A stretch of DNA of 64,000 bases, taken from Chloroflexi bacterium 44-23. GTDB lineage: Bacteria; Chloroflexota; Anaerolineae; Anaerolineales; Anaerolineaceae. Where the stretch lies: positions 124,001 through 188,000 of the forward strand of contig MKUW01000021.1 of the NCBI GenBank assembly GCA_001899005.1. Direction: 5' to 3'. Position 1 is the stretch's first letter. Every line of letters begins with the position of its first letter. The translations under genes were made by a program, and so were the position numbers. The notes under the pieces were generated by a model. It worked only from the letters and a program-made list of their open reading frames with translations, was not told where the DNA came from and did not search any database. Below, in pieces: positions 44,292 to 52,839 of this stretch.

Positions 44292-45152
44292 ATGAACAAA
44301 ATTGTGCGCCGTTTGATCGGTGCAATCCTTATTGTAGATGGCTTGTTAACATTTGTCTTTGGTAAAAAATATATACATATATTCTTGTCTGAAAAGTAAA
44401 AAAACTTTTACCAGAAATTTATAAAGCAATTACTTGTTCTTCCCGCCTGGCAACTTCGCGCAGCAGCTGCAATTGAAACAGGAATAGGATTAAACCTTTT
44501 AGGAAAATCATCCCTCAAAGTTCCAACTTTTTATAAACTTGTTGCCAAGGGCTATGCCGCTATCGATCCTGGCTGGCGGGAGTGGTTTTATGGACAAGCT
44601 CATCAGCAATTTGACCAGGCAATATCAATTGCTCAACCCCAAAACGGAAAAATTCTTGATTTGGGTTGTGGTGTTGGTGCTAACGTATCCCGATTAATTG
44701 CCCTTGAAATACCTTATAGTTCGTATACTGGTGTAGACCTTACCCCAGAAATGCTTCATTATGCAATAAATCGATACAATCATCTTCCAAATGTATCTTT
44801 TCAGCAGTTGAATCTTATTAGCGATCCTCTTCCTGAGGGCCCTTATGATTTGATCATTTCTACCTGGGTTTTAGAACATCTTCCACATCCAGCACAGGTA
44901 GTAGAAAAGGCATGGGAACATTTACAGCCGGGAGGACATATGGTCTTGTTGTTTGAAGCCCAGGCTGATTCACTCTTGAGTCGGATAATCAACCAAATAT
45001 ATCCATTATTTAGTGCAAAGTTGGTTGCTAAAAGCGAATACAGGAATTTTCCGGGAGAAATTATCTTGGAAAAGCACTTTTCTGGGCCGCTTGGTGATCT
45101 GGCGCTTCTTGTTTTAGAAAAGCCTGAAGTGATAAACGAGCAACGGATATAA
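44292..45152 (+). pseudogene. SAM-dependent methyltransferase interrupted by in-frame TAA
   Basis: ATG 44292 (gaggtg upstream) opens 35 codons ('MNKIVRRLIGAILIVDGLL') ending in TAA 44397. The same frame then continues without any other stop through 'NFYQKFIKQLLVLPAWQLRA' to the methyltransferase core 'KILDLGCGVGANVSRLIALE', 'GVDLTPEMLHYAI' and 'LEHLPHPAQVVEKAWEHLQ'. No ATG or GTG is available between TAA and the core, so the track's TTG 44661 lies inside motif I and cannot yield a full enzyme. One nonsense mutation, or a single base error, explains this. UAA is not a recoded codon here. Confidence 0.75.
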
Positions 45153-45428
45153 GCATTCTGGTAAACCTGGTAAATTTTTACGGAAAGATTTCGTTTGGAA
45201 AAATCACCTTCGAGAAGCGATTAATTTGCAATTATTCTTTAACTTTATAGAATTTCTTTACCTTCAGGGGAGAAATTTCTAACTGATTGGTGACACTGAC
45301 AGCACAAATAACATCCCAATTGCAAGGATGGTTCTTTACATGATGTCATATAAAAAAGATTTAGGTGACATATGCCGCGCTTTTTAAGGAAACCTCCTGG
45401 TTGCTGAAAACATACCAACTAAACAACT

Positions 45429-46349
45429 ATGAAACTTGATATTAAGCCAACCACATTAAAGCTGGGTGCATTGTTAAAATTGTTGCCTATTCTAGGAATT
45501 AGTGTTACTTATGCCATTTGCTACACAGCAATCAAGTTTGGCTTGAAATATTCCCCACCTCTCATTTTTGGTGGAATGAGAGCATTCATCGGGGGATTAA
45601 CCTTATTATCAATTCTAATTGTCTTGAGACGACCGTTTTTACCGGAACGACAGGAATGGAGAGTTATTCTTCTGATGGGTTTAATTTCCACTACCTTAAA
45701 TTTCGGTGCAATGTTTCTCAGCCCAGATTTTATTGGAGCTGGTATTGCATCTGTTTTGGGAAATCTACAGCCACTAATAGCCCTAATGTTGGCTGTAATA
45801 TTTCTAGGCGAGCGAATAACGGTTCCGAAAATCACAGCAATGTTTTTTGGATTAGCAGGGGTGATCTTGATTACTTTTCCTGCTTTTTCCGGAACACCAC
45901 GCTATGGAATTGGTGGCAGTCTGCTGGCATTGTCTATCTCTTTCAGTTCAGCTATAGGAACAATCCTTGCCAAACACTTAATTCAAAAATCCAAAATTCT
46001 ACTTTATGCGGCCTGGCAACTAATTATTGGTAGCCTACCACTTTTGGCTATTTCCATCCTGGTTGAACCAGTAAAAAAGATAGCTTGGACCCCGAATTTC
46101 ATTGGCATTCTGCTCTTTTTAGCTTTGGTAGGAACATCTCTTGTAACCGCTGCTTGGTATTGGCTACTTCAAAATCAAGAGGTGGGTTTTCTGAGCCTAT
46201 TCCTCTTCCTGACACCATTATTTGGGTTAGGAATAGCAGCTTATGCTTTCGATGAACGATTGGATTTGATGGCAAGTATTGGGGTTGTCTGTATCCTTGT
46301 TGGTATTACGATTATTTCAAGAAGTCCTGAAAAAGCATTCCCAGGCTGA
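45429..46349 (+). CDS. EamA/DMT family transporter
   Basis: 306 aa, ten TM helices in two EamA halves ('YAICYTAIKFGLKYSPPLIF', 'IGGSLLALSISFSSAIGTIL'). Unlike the paralog at 29529 it has no His tail. The family exports amino acids, nucleosides or other metabolites; this substrate is unknown. No Shine-Dalgarno is obvious before the ATG. It is flanked by the broken methyltransferase and a minus-strand small membrane gene, probably a monocistron. Confidence 0.88.
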   Translation: MKLDIKPTTLKLGALLKLLPILGISVTYAICYTAIKFGLKYSPPLIFGGMRAFIGGLTLLSILIVLRRPFLPERQEWRVILLMGLISTTLNFGAMFLSPDFIGAGIASVLGNLQPLIALMLAVIFLGERITVPKITAMFFGLAGVILITFPAFSGTPRYGIGGSLLALSISFSSAIGTILAKHLIQKSKILLYAAWQLIIGSLPLLAISILVEPVKKIAWTPNFIGILLFLALVGTSLVTAAWYWLLQNQEVGFLSLFLFLTPLFGLGIAAYAFDERLDLMASIGVVCILVGITIISRSPEKAFPG

Positions 46350-46481
46350 TCAGCAGAAGCATTTTTGACAATTGAGGACCATTTACATTTCTCAGCTCAG
46401 CAATTGTTGGAAGGACTTTCGAACAAGAACCAACAACAATTTTTCGGAAGGATAATCAATCGGTTTGGATTTTTTTATTAA

Positions 46482-46727
46482 CTACAATACATCGCCTTTC
46501 AATCGGTACCATAACCATCCAATCGCACAACCCAGCAAACTTCCAACCAATCCCGACAACCAATGAACAGGGTGTGGCAAGGCATCAAATGCTATTCTAC
46601 CGAAGACATAACCTAGAAGCCCTAATCCGATCATCCAAATGAATACCACTAGCGACCATTCTGCACTTGGATTAGCTTTTCGTCCTCGATCAGATCGTTT
46701 ATTGGATTTCTTAATCGTCCTTTTCAT
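46482..46727 (-). CDS. Two-TM mini-protein of unknown function
   Basis: 81 aa. Strongly basic N-terminus ('KRTIKKSNKRSDRGRK'), then two TM helices, the first Gly-rich ('FIWMIGLGLLGYVFGRIAF') and the second 'WLSGLVGSLLGCAIGWLWY'. The start is preceded by AAGGTG. The composition resembles small AtpZ/AtpI-like membrane proteins, but no ATP synthase genes are nearby and I do not assign it. Confidence 0.6.
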   Translation of the reverse strand: MKRTIKKSNKRSDRGRKANPSAEWSLVVFIWMIGLGLLGYVFGRIAFDALPHPVHWLSGLVGSLLGCAIGWLWYRLKGDVL

Positions 46728-47262
46728 TTTTTCACCTTCCTGGGTATAAGAAATTTTTGCAAGACAAATAAATTGATTATTTAAAAAACTGCCACAGTGG
46801 CATACTATAAACCATTCTACGAGGTATCAGAGAGCCTGATAAGCGCGAATTTGCCCCCTGCATTATATGCTAAATCGCCTGAATTTTACTCTTCATAAAT
46901 TTGATTCGAAGAAAAGTTTGGAGACAATTTTTCCCATATTCCAATCATTTATTAAATAATCAGATTTATGAATTTTTTTATAAGAAAAACTCTTCTTAAC
47001 TTTCATGCTCGAAAGTCAAACCTACCCATTTCGATAGGTTTTTACTGCAATACATACCGATATTGGTATATTGTTTATATACAATTACAGTGTTATTCTT
47101 TGATTGAAATTATTAATCCTACTTTGTCTTTGAATTCCCAATTATGGGTTTCCCACAATCTAATTAAGTCTGCATATAGTAAGGGTCAATTCTATTTCCC
47201 TTACCATCTATTAGCGCACCTATTTGCTGGCATTGTTTATAAGGTTTGGAGAGTAATTGAAA
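46728..47262. other. 535-bp intergenic region at the left border of the plasmid-like block
   Basis: AT-rich with no convincing gene; the 101-codon ORF at 46968 has no ribosome site and Tyr/Leu-rich junk composition. A short dyad TGCCACAGTGGCA is at 46790-46802. No tRNA, integrase or direct repeat was found to mark an insertion edge. Confidence 0.5.
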
Positions 47263-47853
47263 ATGGTAGATAAGAATTTTGATTATTTATTCCCCCAAGC
47301 AAAAGTTAAACCAGCTGAGCTTAGAGGATATGTTTGGAAAGTCATTATAGATCCAACCAGGGTCGATGATGATCCTGGAATGTTCTTTGGGAGGTTGTTT
47401 CGAATGATCGATATTCGCCTCAACCGGGACGAGAAATCAACCTGGCCGGATGGAATCATGTTTGAAAACATTACCTCAGGATGCCGACTTACGTATAAAG
47501 ATGGCTTGTTGATGGATCTGACAAATTCCAAAGTCATTCAAAAAAAGCCAAGAATCCGAGATCGCAGCCGGCGGTCAGGTTGCCAAAACCAAACTAAAGG
47601 TGAAAGCAAGGCTAGAAAACCAAATCTCATTTCATCAAACAGTCAGATGCGCCGGTTTGTATTGATTCGGGTGGAAGATCTCACCGGTGTATCAGGGACT
47701 GGCGAAGTTGCAGAAGGAACTGTGTTTAGCAGTGGTTTGGCAGTCATTCACTGGCTCAGGGAACCTTTTGCCATGGGAGTTTATCAGACTCTCGAAGATG
47801 TCATTTCAGTTCATAGTCATGAAGGTCGAACACAGCTGCAATTTATCGATTAA
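47263..47853 (+). CDS. Hypothetical protein of plasmid-like block
   Basis: 196 aa from ATG 47263 (GGAGAG upstream). A basic linker ('KKPRIRDRSRRSGCQNQTK') separates an N-terminal part ('VWKVIIDPTRVDDDPGMFFG') from a C-terminal part ('SGTGEVAEGTVFSSGLAVIHW' with 'GVYQTLEDVISVHSHEGRTQ'). No family recognised for the first part; the last resembles small domains found on bacterial mobile elements. It is 11 bp ahead of parA, so it is a member of that operon. Confidence 0.7.
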   Translation: MVDKNFDYLFPQAKVKPAELRGYVWKVIIDPTRVDDDPGMFFGRLFRMIDIRLNRDEKSTWPDGIMFENITSGCRLTYKDGLLMDLTNSKVIQKKPRIRDRSRRSGCQNQTKGESKARKPNLISSNSQMRRFVLIRVEDLTGVSGTGEVAEGTVFSSGLAVIHWLREPFAMGVYQTLEDVISVHSHEGRTQLQFID

Positions 47854-47864
47854 GGAGAAATCAA

Positions 47865-48635
47865 ATGACCACAAAAATTATCACTATCTCGAACCAGAAA
47901 GGTGGGGTAGGAAAGACAACCACCGCCGTAAATCTGGGACATGCTCTCACTCTGAAAAATAAACAAGTGTTGTTGGTTGACCTTGATCCACAAGGGCAGT
48001 GCGCATCCAAGTTGGGCATGGATAGCCAAATGGGAACATATTATTTCCTGACGACTCAGCCAGACTCTCCAAGTGAAATAACATTTATCCGCCAATGGGT
48101 CCGTGATACAGGCCGCGATTTCTTGCAGTTGATTCCAGGCAACTCAATGACCTCCGCTGCGCAAATGATGTTGGGTGTTCAGGACCAACCGATCTCGTAC
48201 ATAAAAGGGCTGCTCAAAACATTCACTAAAGACCGTTTTGATTACATCATTTTCGATACCTCCCCATCTGTGGGTGGCTTGCAGGAACGCGCAATTTGGG
48301 CAGCAGACCTGGTGATTGTTCCTACTGCAACAGAATTCGCATCATTAGATTCATTAGCAAAGACAGTCACGACCATCCAGACATTGAGGGTCAAAAAGAA
48401 TTGGCAAGGGGGATTGCTGGGGATATTACCTACCTTTTTTGATAGTACCAACGAGTCACGCAACTCGCTGCAGGATCTGCAGGTAACATTCAGCGACAAG
48501 GTGCTTTCTCCCATTCATCGGGCGACTGTTTTGCGTGAATGTTGGTCTGAGGCAAAGACCATTTTTGAGTATGCGCCAGAAACGCGGGCTGCCGAGGAAT
48601 ATAAAGCTTTATCAGCTCTCGTATTGAAATATTAG
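47865..48635 (+). CDS. parA: ParA/Soj-family partition ATPase
   Basis: 256 aa. Deviant Walker A 'SNQKGGVGKTTTAVNLGHAL', Walker A' 'LLVDLDPQGQCASKLG' and Walker B 'YIIFDTSPSVGG'. AAGGAG precedes the ATG. ParA ATPases position plasmids or chromosomes. The next gene is a small basic protein with ribbon-helix-helix-like repeats, the usual form of a CenBP partner in type Ib partition systems, rather than ParB. This supports a replicon of its own or one integrated here. Confidence 0.95.
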   Translation: MTTKIITISNQKGGVGKTTTAVNLGHALTLKNKQVLLVDLDPQGQCASKLGMDSQMGTYYFLTTQPDSPSEITFIRQWVRDTGRDFLQLIPGNSMTSAAQMMLGVQDQPISYIKGLLKTFTKDRFDYIIFDTSPSVGGLQERAIWAADLVIVPTATEFASLDSLAKTVTTIQTLRVKKNWQGGLLGILPTFFDSTNESRNSLQDLQVTFSDKVLSPIHRATVLRECWSEAKTIFEYAPETRAAEEYKALSALVLKY

Positions 48636-48640
48636 AGGTC

Positions 48641-49345
48641 ATGATGGTCAGACGCGACGCATTTATAGGATTTCACAATCCTAATCCGATGATCGAGGTT
48701 GAGGAGAATCAACAGCAAGAATCCACGATAATCCAACGACAGCCCTTGGATTTAATTCCCACAGCAGATCGCAAGAAGAAAAGATCTCGCAAATGGGAAC
48801 AGGTTCATCGGTTTGAAACCGTGACCTACCGGGGAATTCCACGGCAAGTTGTGGAGCAGATTGTTGAAATTGCTCAGCGTCTTTCGGTTCCCAGGGATGA
48901 AGTCATCAGGGCATTCCTTGAGTATGGAGTAGATCTATACCGAACTAGAAAAATCAGTCTTTTTGCGTACCCCAAAGCCCAACGGATGACGCTGTTTCCG
49001 GAAGGAGGTCAAGGGAATCCTGTTTTGCCTTCTCAAAAAAATACAGACCAGAATTGGTTGTCGGAAGCATTTCCTGTTCCCAAAAAGAAATCAATAGCAA
49101 GCAAAAAGAAAAAATCCACGAAAGACCAAGACATCATCCCCCATTGGGAGATGCGAGTAACTTTCCGGATTCCAGCTCTATTAAAGGAAGACGTTCGAGC
49201 TATTTCAAGGGAGCACACCTTACCAGTTGGAGAGGTTGTTTGGTTCTTCGTTATGGAAGGTGTGAAAGCCTATCAGAATGGCAACTTACAACTTCAACCA
49301 TCACCGAAGACTATTGGGAAGACTTTGTTTCAGGAAGGATGTTGA
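48641..49345 (+). CDS. Protein with two RHH-like repeats (ParA partner)
   Basis: 234 aa. Two similar halves: 'VTYRGIPRQVVEQIVEIAQR...EVIRAFLEYGVDLY' (about 55-105) and 'VTFRIPALLKEDVRAISREH...EVVWFFVMEGVKAY' (about 170-215), each strand plus two helices as in ribbon-helix-helix proteins; each is followed by a similar 'Q..TLFPEGG / KTLFQEGC' tail. A Lys-rich linker ('KKKSIASKKKKSTK') joins them. Having two RHH units in one chain would mimic a dimer. It follows parA by 5 bp and is the likely centromere-binding partner (inference). Confidence 0.7.
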   Translation: MMVRRDAFIGFHNPNPMIEVEENQQQESTIIQRQPLDLIPTADRKKKRSRKWEQVHRFETVTYRGIPRQVVEQIVEIAQRLSVPRDEVIRAFLEYGVDLYRTRKISLFAYPKAQRMTLFPEGGQGNPVLPSQKNTDQNWLSEAFPVPKKKSIASKKKKSTKDQDIIPHWEMRVTFRIPALLKEDVRAISREHTLPVGEVVWFFVMEGVKAYQNGNLQLQPSPKTIGKTLFQEGC

Positions 49346-49399
49346 TGGCCTCCCTGCGTTCCTGGAAAATCTACCAATATTTTTTCAAGCCAAAAAATA

Positions 49400-49430
49400 C
49401 GTCTGCGTCCATACTGACGTGCCGCAGACG
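49400..49430. repeat. 8-bp GC-rich inverted repeat in gap before initiator-like gene
   Basis: cgtctgcg and cgcagacg flank 15 nt in the 233-bp gap between the RHH gene and the DnaA_N-containing gene. It could be a terminator for the parA operon, a partition site or part of an origin. No iteron array or DnaA box was found. Confidence 0.4.
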
Positions 49431-49578
49431 ATGCCGCTGACGTTGAATAAACAGGAAGCACGTAGAGGGGTCTTTCCTGGAGGAAGTGGGATAAACACCA
49501 TTCTTCTGGAAAAAGCCGAAATCTTGCCATTTTTTTGCATTTTTCGAAATTGGTATTTTTATCGATAGGGATTCTTTT

Positions 49579-51789
49579 ATGAATGCAGTTATTGAATTTT
49601 CACCGGAAAAAGCCTGGCAAGCAGCCGTCGCTTACCTCGAATCGGAAATGTCGACGGCGATTTTTAGCACCTGGGTAAAACCAACCCATCTGGTGGGATT
49701 TTCAGACGACACTTTTGTGATCAGCTGCAGCAATGCTTATAGCCGCGATTGGTTAACGAATCGACTGACCACCACCTTACAACGGTTCCTTACAGGTGTT
49801 TTAAACAAAGAAGCTGAAGTTCGTTTTATGGTTTGTGAGCAGGAAGTTGATGATGAGGAAGATCTCGCTCAGGAAGAAAATCAAGACCAAGAGGAAGACG
49901 AGGAAAATCCCGTAGAACTGGATATTCACTATAGCTCTATCCGGAATATCATGCTGGAACCCGGGCGGGTGGTTCGCTTACCGGTATATAACCTGCGTTG
50001 GCTGCCGTATGTCGGTTCGCAAGTTATTTTCCTGGTGATGGCATTGTGGCAGGAATATTATCTGGCGAGTGGAGGAAAAGGGCGAAAAGGAGGTTATAAA
50101 GTATCCGTACGGGCTGAACGGATTTGTCAGTGGGCTGGGATCAGCCGGGCTCAGTTTTTTCGCTTACTACAACCTGGTAGCAGCTTGGGATGGTTTACGC
50201 GAAAAATTGACAGCGATCATGAAGTAGATAAGCGATCAGGAAGGGCCAAAAAGTCCTCCAACAAATATGAACTATTCGAATCCCCGCTGACACCTGGGGA
50301 CGCCGAAGACTTGAAGACTTTTTTGCTTTCTCATGGGATACAAGAGTCTCCTGAGGTAGCGTTGAAATTGGCGATCAGCACAAATCCCAAAGAAATATTC
50401 CAATATCCGGTTCGACGACCTTCGGAAGACTTCACCAAAATGATTCCACGTTATCAGACCGTTCAGTATGTCATTAGAGAACTGGTTGGGCACCGGCTTA
50501 TTGGAAAGCTTGGCAACCTGGCAGACCAGCTTGCTGACCGCCTGGTAACACAGGGAGATTTCATTCTGGTCAGTTGGTACTTCCTGAAACATTGGTTACC
50601 CGTTCTAGGTGCAGATGCAGCCATGTTTGTTCTGGTTTTGCGTAACATGTGCTACTTCAATGATGAGACTGGAGAGGTCCGAGATGAGGTCTGGATGAAT
50701 GGCGGCTATGAAGCCATCGCTAACCGGTTAGGAATCAACAACCCTCGAGTAGTGGCGAACTGGCTGCCTGTCAGGATAGATCGAGGGAAACGAAAAGACA
50801 AATTGAGTGAACGCACAGTTGAAGAACTTTCTCGCCGGCAACGACTACAAGACTTGCTGAGCTTGTTTGTTGAACGCACCGATCACCGGATCAATTCTGA
50901 GGGCAATTACAGTTGGAAATTCAAGGTGCAGCGGGTCGATCCTCTCACGCCACAACACCAAACAATCCAACAGGCTGCTTCGTGTCTTTTTGTGAAATCA
51001 GAAAGTCTTTGTGTTCAGGACGAACTTGGTTCCTGGATAAGTTACTTGGGCAATGATTGCGCGCAGCGTCCCCAAGCGCAGGGAGTGGGATTTGAGACTG
51101 TCAAAACGGAGCCACTGGAACGTCCCCAAACAAAGTGCAGGGGAATGGTTGCGTGTAACGTCCCCGACCAAAGGGAGTGGGATTTGAGACTCTCAGATCT
51201 AACCAATGATTGTTCTGAGACTCTCAAGAGCATCCTCAATGATTGTCTTGAGACGCTCGACCTGCAAGCCAACGATTGTTTTGAGACCCTTTTAAAGATT
51301 CTCAAAAGCTTTAAAGATTCCCTAAAAGATAAAGATACCTCCTCAACCCAAGATTCTTCGATTTCGCGAAACGATCCTTCGAGCCAATCGGTGGCGGTGG
51401 TGACTGATTCGGAGGGAAATTGGTCTTTGGACAAACTTTTAGCTCGCGCAGACAAGAAAAATCAGTCTGTTCTGATCGAGCAAGAAAAGAGCGCAATACC
51501 CTTCGTATCCTGGATGATACATGGCGCTTCCCAACCGGGCATTCAGAATCCGTATAGTCTGGCCATCGCCAAGTTGAAAGAAGCTCCTGGGATCAGTGCC
51601 GGCGGAGCCAGTGATCGCCTGGCTTCCATACCGCCTCGAGAACTTGTTCGTCTGATTGAGCATTCATTCTCGTTTTATTCTCCATCCGATCAGAACTGGC
51701 GGATGCTTTTTGCGGAGGCGAAAAGGGATCGTATACGGCTCCTGGCAGATTCTTTGGGATTGGTTCTGGACATCGAGGACACAGGTTGA
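49579..51789 (+). CDS. Initiator-like protein with DnaA_N domain and winged-helix repeats
   Basis: 736 aa. Residues about 8-85 match the DnaA N-terminal domain ('AWQAAVAYLESEMSTAIFSTW', 'TFVISCSNAYSRDWLTNRL'). An acidic spacer follows. Two related segments ('YNLRWLPYVGSQVIFLVMAL' with 'ICQWAGISRAQFFRLL', and 'FLKHWLPVLGADAAMFVLVL' with 'IANRLGINNPRVVANWL') look like winged-helix pairs found in plasmid initiators. The C-terminal third is Ser/Asp-rich with direct repeats 'NDCSETL / NDCLETL / NDCFETL'. No AAA+ module is present, so it is not DnaA. It probably starts replication of the parental element (inference). Confidence 0.7.
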   Translation: MNAVIEFSPEKAWQAAVAYLESEMSTAIFSTWVKPTHLVGFSDDTFVISCSNAYSRDWLTNRLTTTLQRFLTGVLNKEAEVRFMVCEQEVDDEEDLAQEENQDQEEDEENPVELDIHYSSIRNIMLEPGRVVRLPVYNLRWLPYVGSQVIFLVMALWQEYYLASGGKGRKGGYKVSVRAERICQWAGISRAQFFRLLQPGSSLGWFTRKIDSDHEVDKRSGRAKKSSNKYELFESPLTPGDAEDLKTFLLSHGIQESPEVALKLAISTNPKEIFQYPVRRPSEDFTKMIPRYQTVQYVIRELVGHRLIGKLGNLADQLADRLVTQGDFILVSWYFLKHWLPVLGADAAMFVLVLRNMCYFNDETGEVRDEVWMNGGYEAIANRLGINNPRVVANWLPVRIDRGKRKDKLSERTVEELSRRQRLQDLLSLFVERTDHRINSEGNYSWKFKVQRVDPLTPQHQTIQQAASCLFVKSESLCVQDELGSWISYLGNDCAQRPQAQGVGFETVKTEPLERPQTKCRGMVACNVPDQREWDLRLSDLTNDCSETLKSILNDCLETLDLQANDCFETLLKILKSFKDSLKDKDTSSTQDSSISRNDPSSQSVAVVTDSEGNWSLDKLLARADKKNQSVLIEQEKSAIPFVSWMIHGASQPGIQNPYSLAIAKLKEAPGISAGGASDRLASIPPRELVRLIEHSFSFYSPSDQNWRMLFAEAKRDRIRLLADSLGLVLDIEDTG

Positions 51790-51866
51790 ATAAGTAATTA
51801 AGTTGAGCATAGCCTTCGAAGGCTTTCGAATTCAAACAAACATTCATGAAGAGGAGAGTACAAATT

Positions 51867-52310
51867 ATGGCACAAGGCAACCTAACATGGCAGCGTGGCG
51901 ACATCACCGGGGATATCTATTTTGATTATTTGCGTCCCCAGAATCAAGATCCCATCCCCTATGTTCGCCTATATCTGATGATCGATGGCAGCCCTGAATC
52001 GAAACCGGTGAAGGGATTACGGGTATTGATTTATGGCACCCTAGCTGAGTTGGTATATGGACATGTTCAAAAAGGCAGCCGGATTGGGGTGGAAGGGCAT
52101 ATTCAGCTGCGTTACCGACCTAATATAACCACTCCTGTTTTCGAAGTCGTTGCTGAAAGAATTGAGTTTATCCGCAATATCGATTACGAACGCGGCAAAC
52201 AGGTGATTGCGGATTTGAAACAAAGGGGAAAACGAAACTCTGCTGCTTCCGACCTGGAAGTCATCACACAGATTCTTGAAACTGGAGAATTTAGTCATGA
52301 CAGTGAATAA
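51867..52310 (+). CDS. Single-stranded-DNA-binding-like OB-fold protein
   Basis: 147 aa from ATG 51867 (GAGGAG 10 bp upstream; the track start lacks this). N-terminal OB-fold resembling SSB: 'NLTWQRGDITGDIYFDYLRP', 'VKGLRVLIYGTLAELVYGHV' and 'GSRIGVEGHIQLRYR'. The acidic SSB tail is weak ('EFSHDSE'). Role: protection of ssDNA during replication or transfer of the element. It overlaps the start of the next gene. Confidence 0.75.
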   Translation: MAQGNLTWQRGDITGDIYFDYLRPQNQDPIPYVRLYLMIDGSPESKPVKGLRVLIYGTLAELVYGHVQKGSRIGVEGHIQLRYRPNITTPVFEVVAERIEFIRNIDYERGKQVIADLKQRGKRNSAASDLEVITQILETGEFSHDSE

Positions 52311-52839
52311 TCAAAGCGATCCAGAAATCCATATTTCAGAAGAAAAGCTGCAAAAGTTAGGCTGGATACTTTTGAGTCTTGCTGTGATTTTCACGATTAT
52401 CGGTGCCCTTGTTTCCCCATTGGATGAACAGGGGAAGCCAGTTCTCTTGCTGCCCGAGGTTAAGGCTGTTGAGGATTACCGGAGATCTGCTCAAACATGG
52501 ATATCTGAACTGACTGTTTTGGACGGTGAGATCGCTAATGTGATCGCTGCTGAACAGCAAGGGGATCTCTTTTCACAGTCCAGGTCTGCGCAGCAGACAC
52601 TCCAGCACGCTGTTGAACTTACTCAAAAGGTTGACCGCACCCGAGTTCCTCCAATCGGTATGGGATTGCATGAGCAAATCCTCTCGACCACGCTGAGCTA
52701 CCTTGAGGCTGCCCGCAGCGCTTTACAGTGGATCAGCGCGCCTGAACAGAAAAACCAGGACCAGGCATCCTATATTTTGAAGGATGCGCGCCAGTTGAAA
52801 TCTGAATTGGAGAAAAATAAGTGGTTGATTTCACGTTAG
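52297..52839 (+). CDS. One-TM protein of plasmid-like block
   Basis: 180 aa from ATG 52297 (GGAG, 8 bp). One TM helix ('LGWILLSLAVIFTIIGALV'), then a helical extracytoplasmic part of about 130 residues ('SRSAQQTLQHAVELTQKVDR', 'LEAARSALQWISAPEQK'). Overlaps both the SSB-like gene upstream and the next gene downstream (GTG 52821), so the three are coupled. Function unknown; a mobilisation accessory is possible. Confidence 0.65.
   Translation: MTVNNQSDPEIHISEEKLQKLGWILLSLAVIFTIIGALVSPLDEQGKPVLLLPEVKAVEDYRRSAQTWISELTVLDGEIANVIAAEQQGDLFSQSRSAQQTLQHAVELTQKVDRTRVPPIGMGLHEQILSTTLSYLEAARSALQWISAPEQKNQDQASYILKDARQLKSELEKNKWLISR

Noticed and set aside
44397-44399. Recoded stop in the methyltransferase
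   Set aside because: It is TAA, which is not used for selenocysteine or pyrrolysine; a mutation or error is simpler.
46968-47273. 101-codon ORF before the plasmid-like block
   Set aside because: AT-driven open frame without Shine-Dalgarno or domain; ends inside the next gene.
49278-49568. 96-codon ORF in the gap before the initiator-like gene
   Set aside because: Overlaps the RHH gene end, no ribosome site, biased composition.
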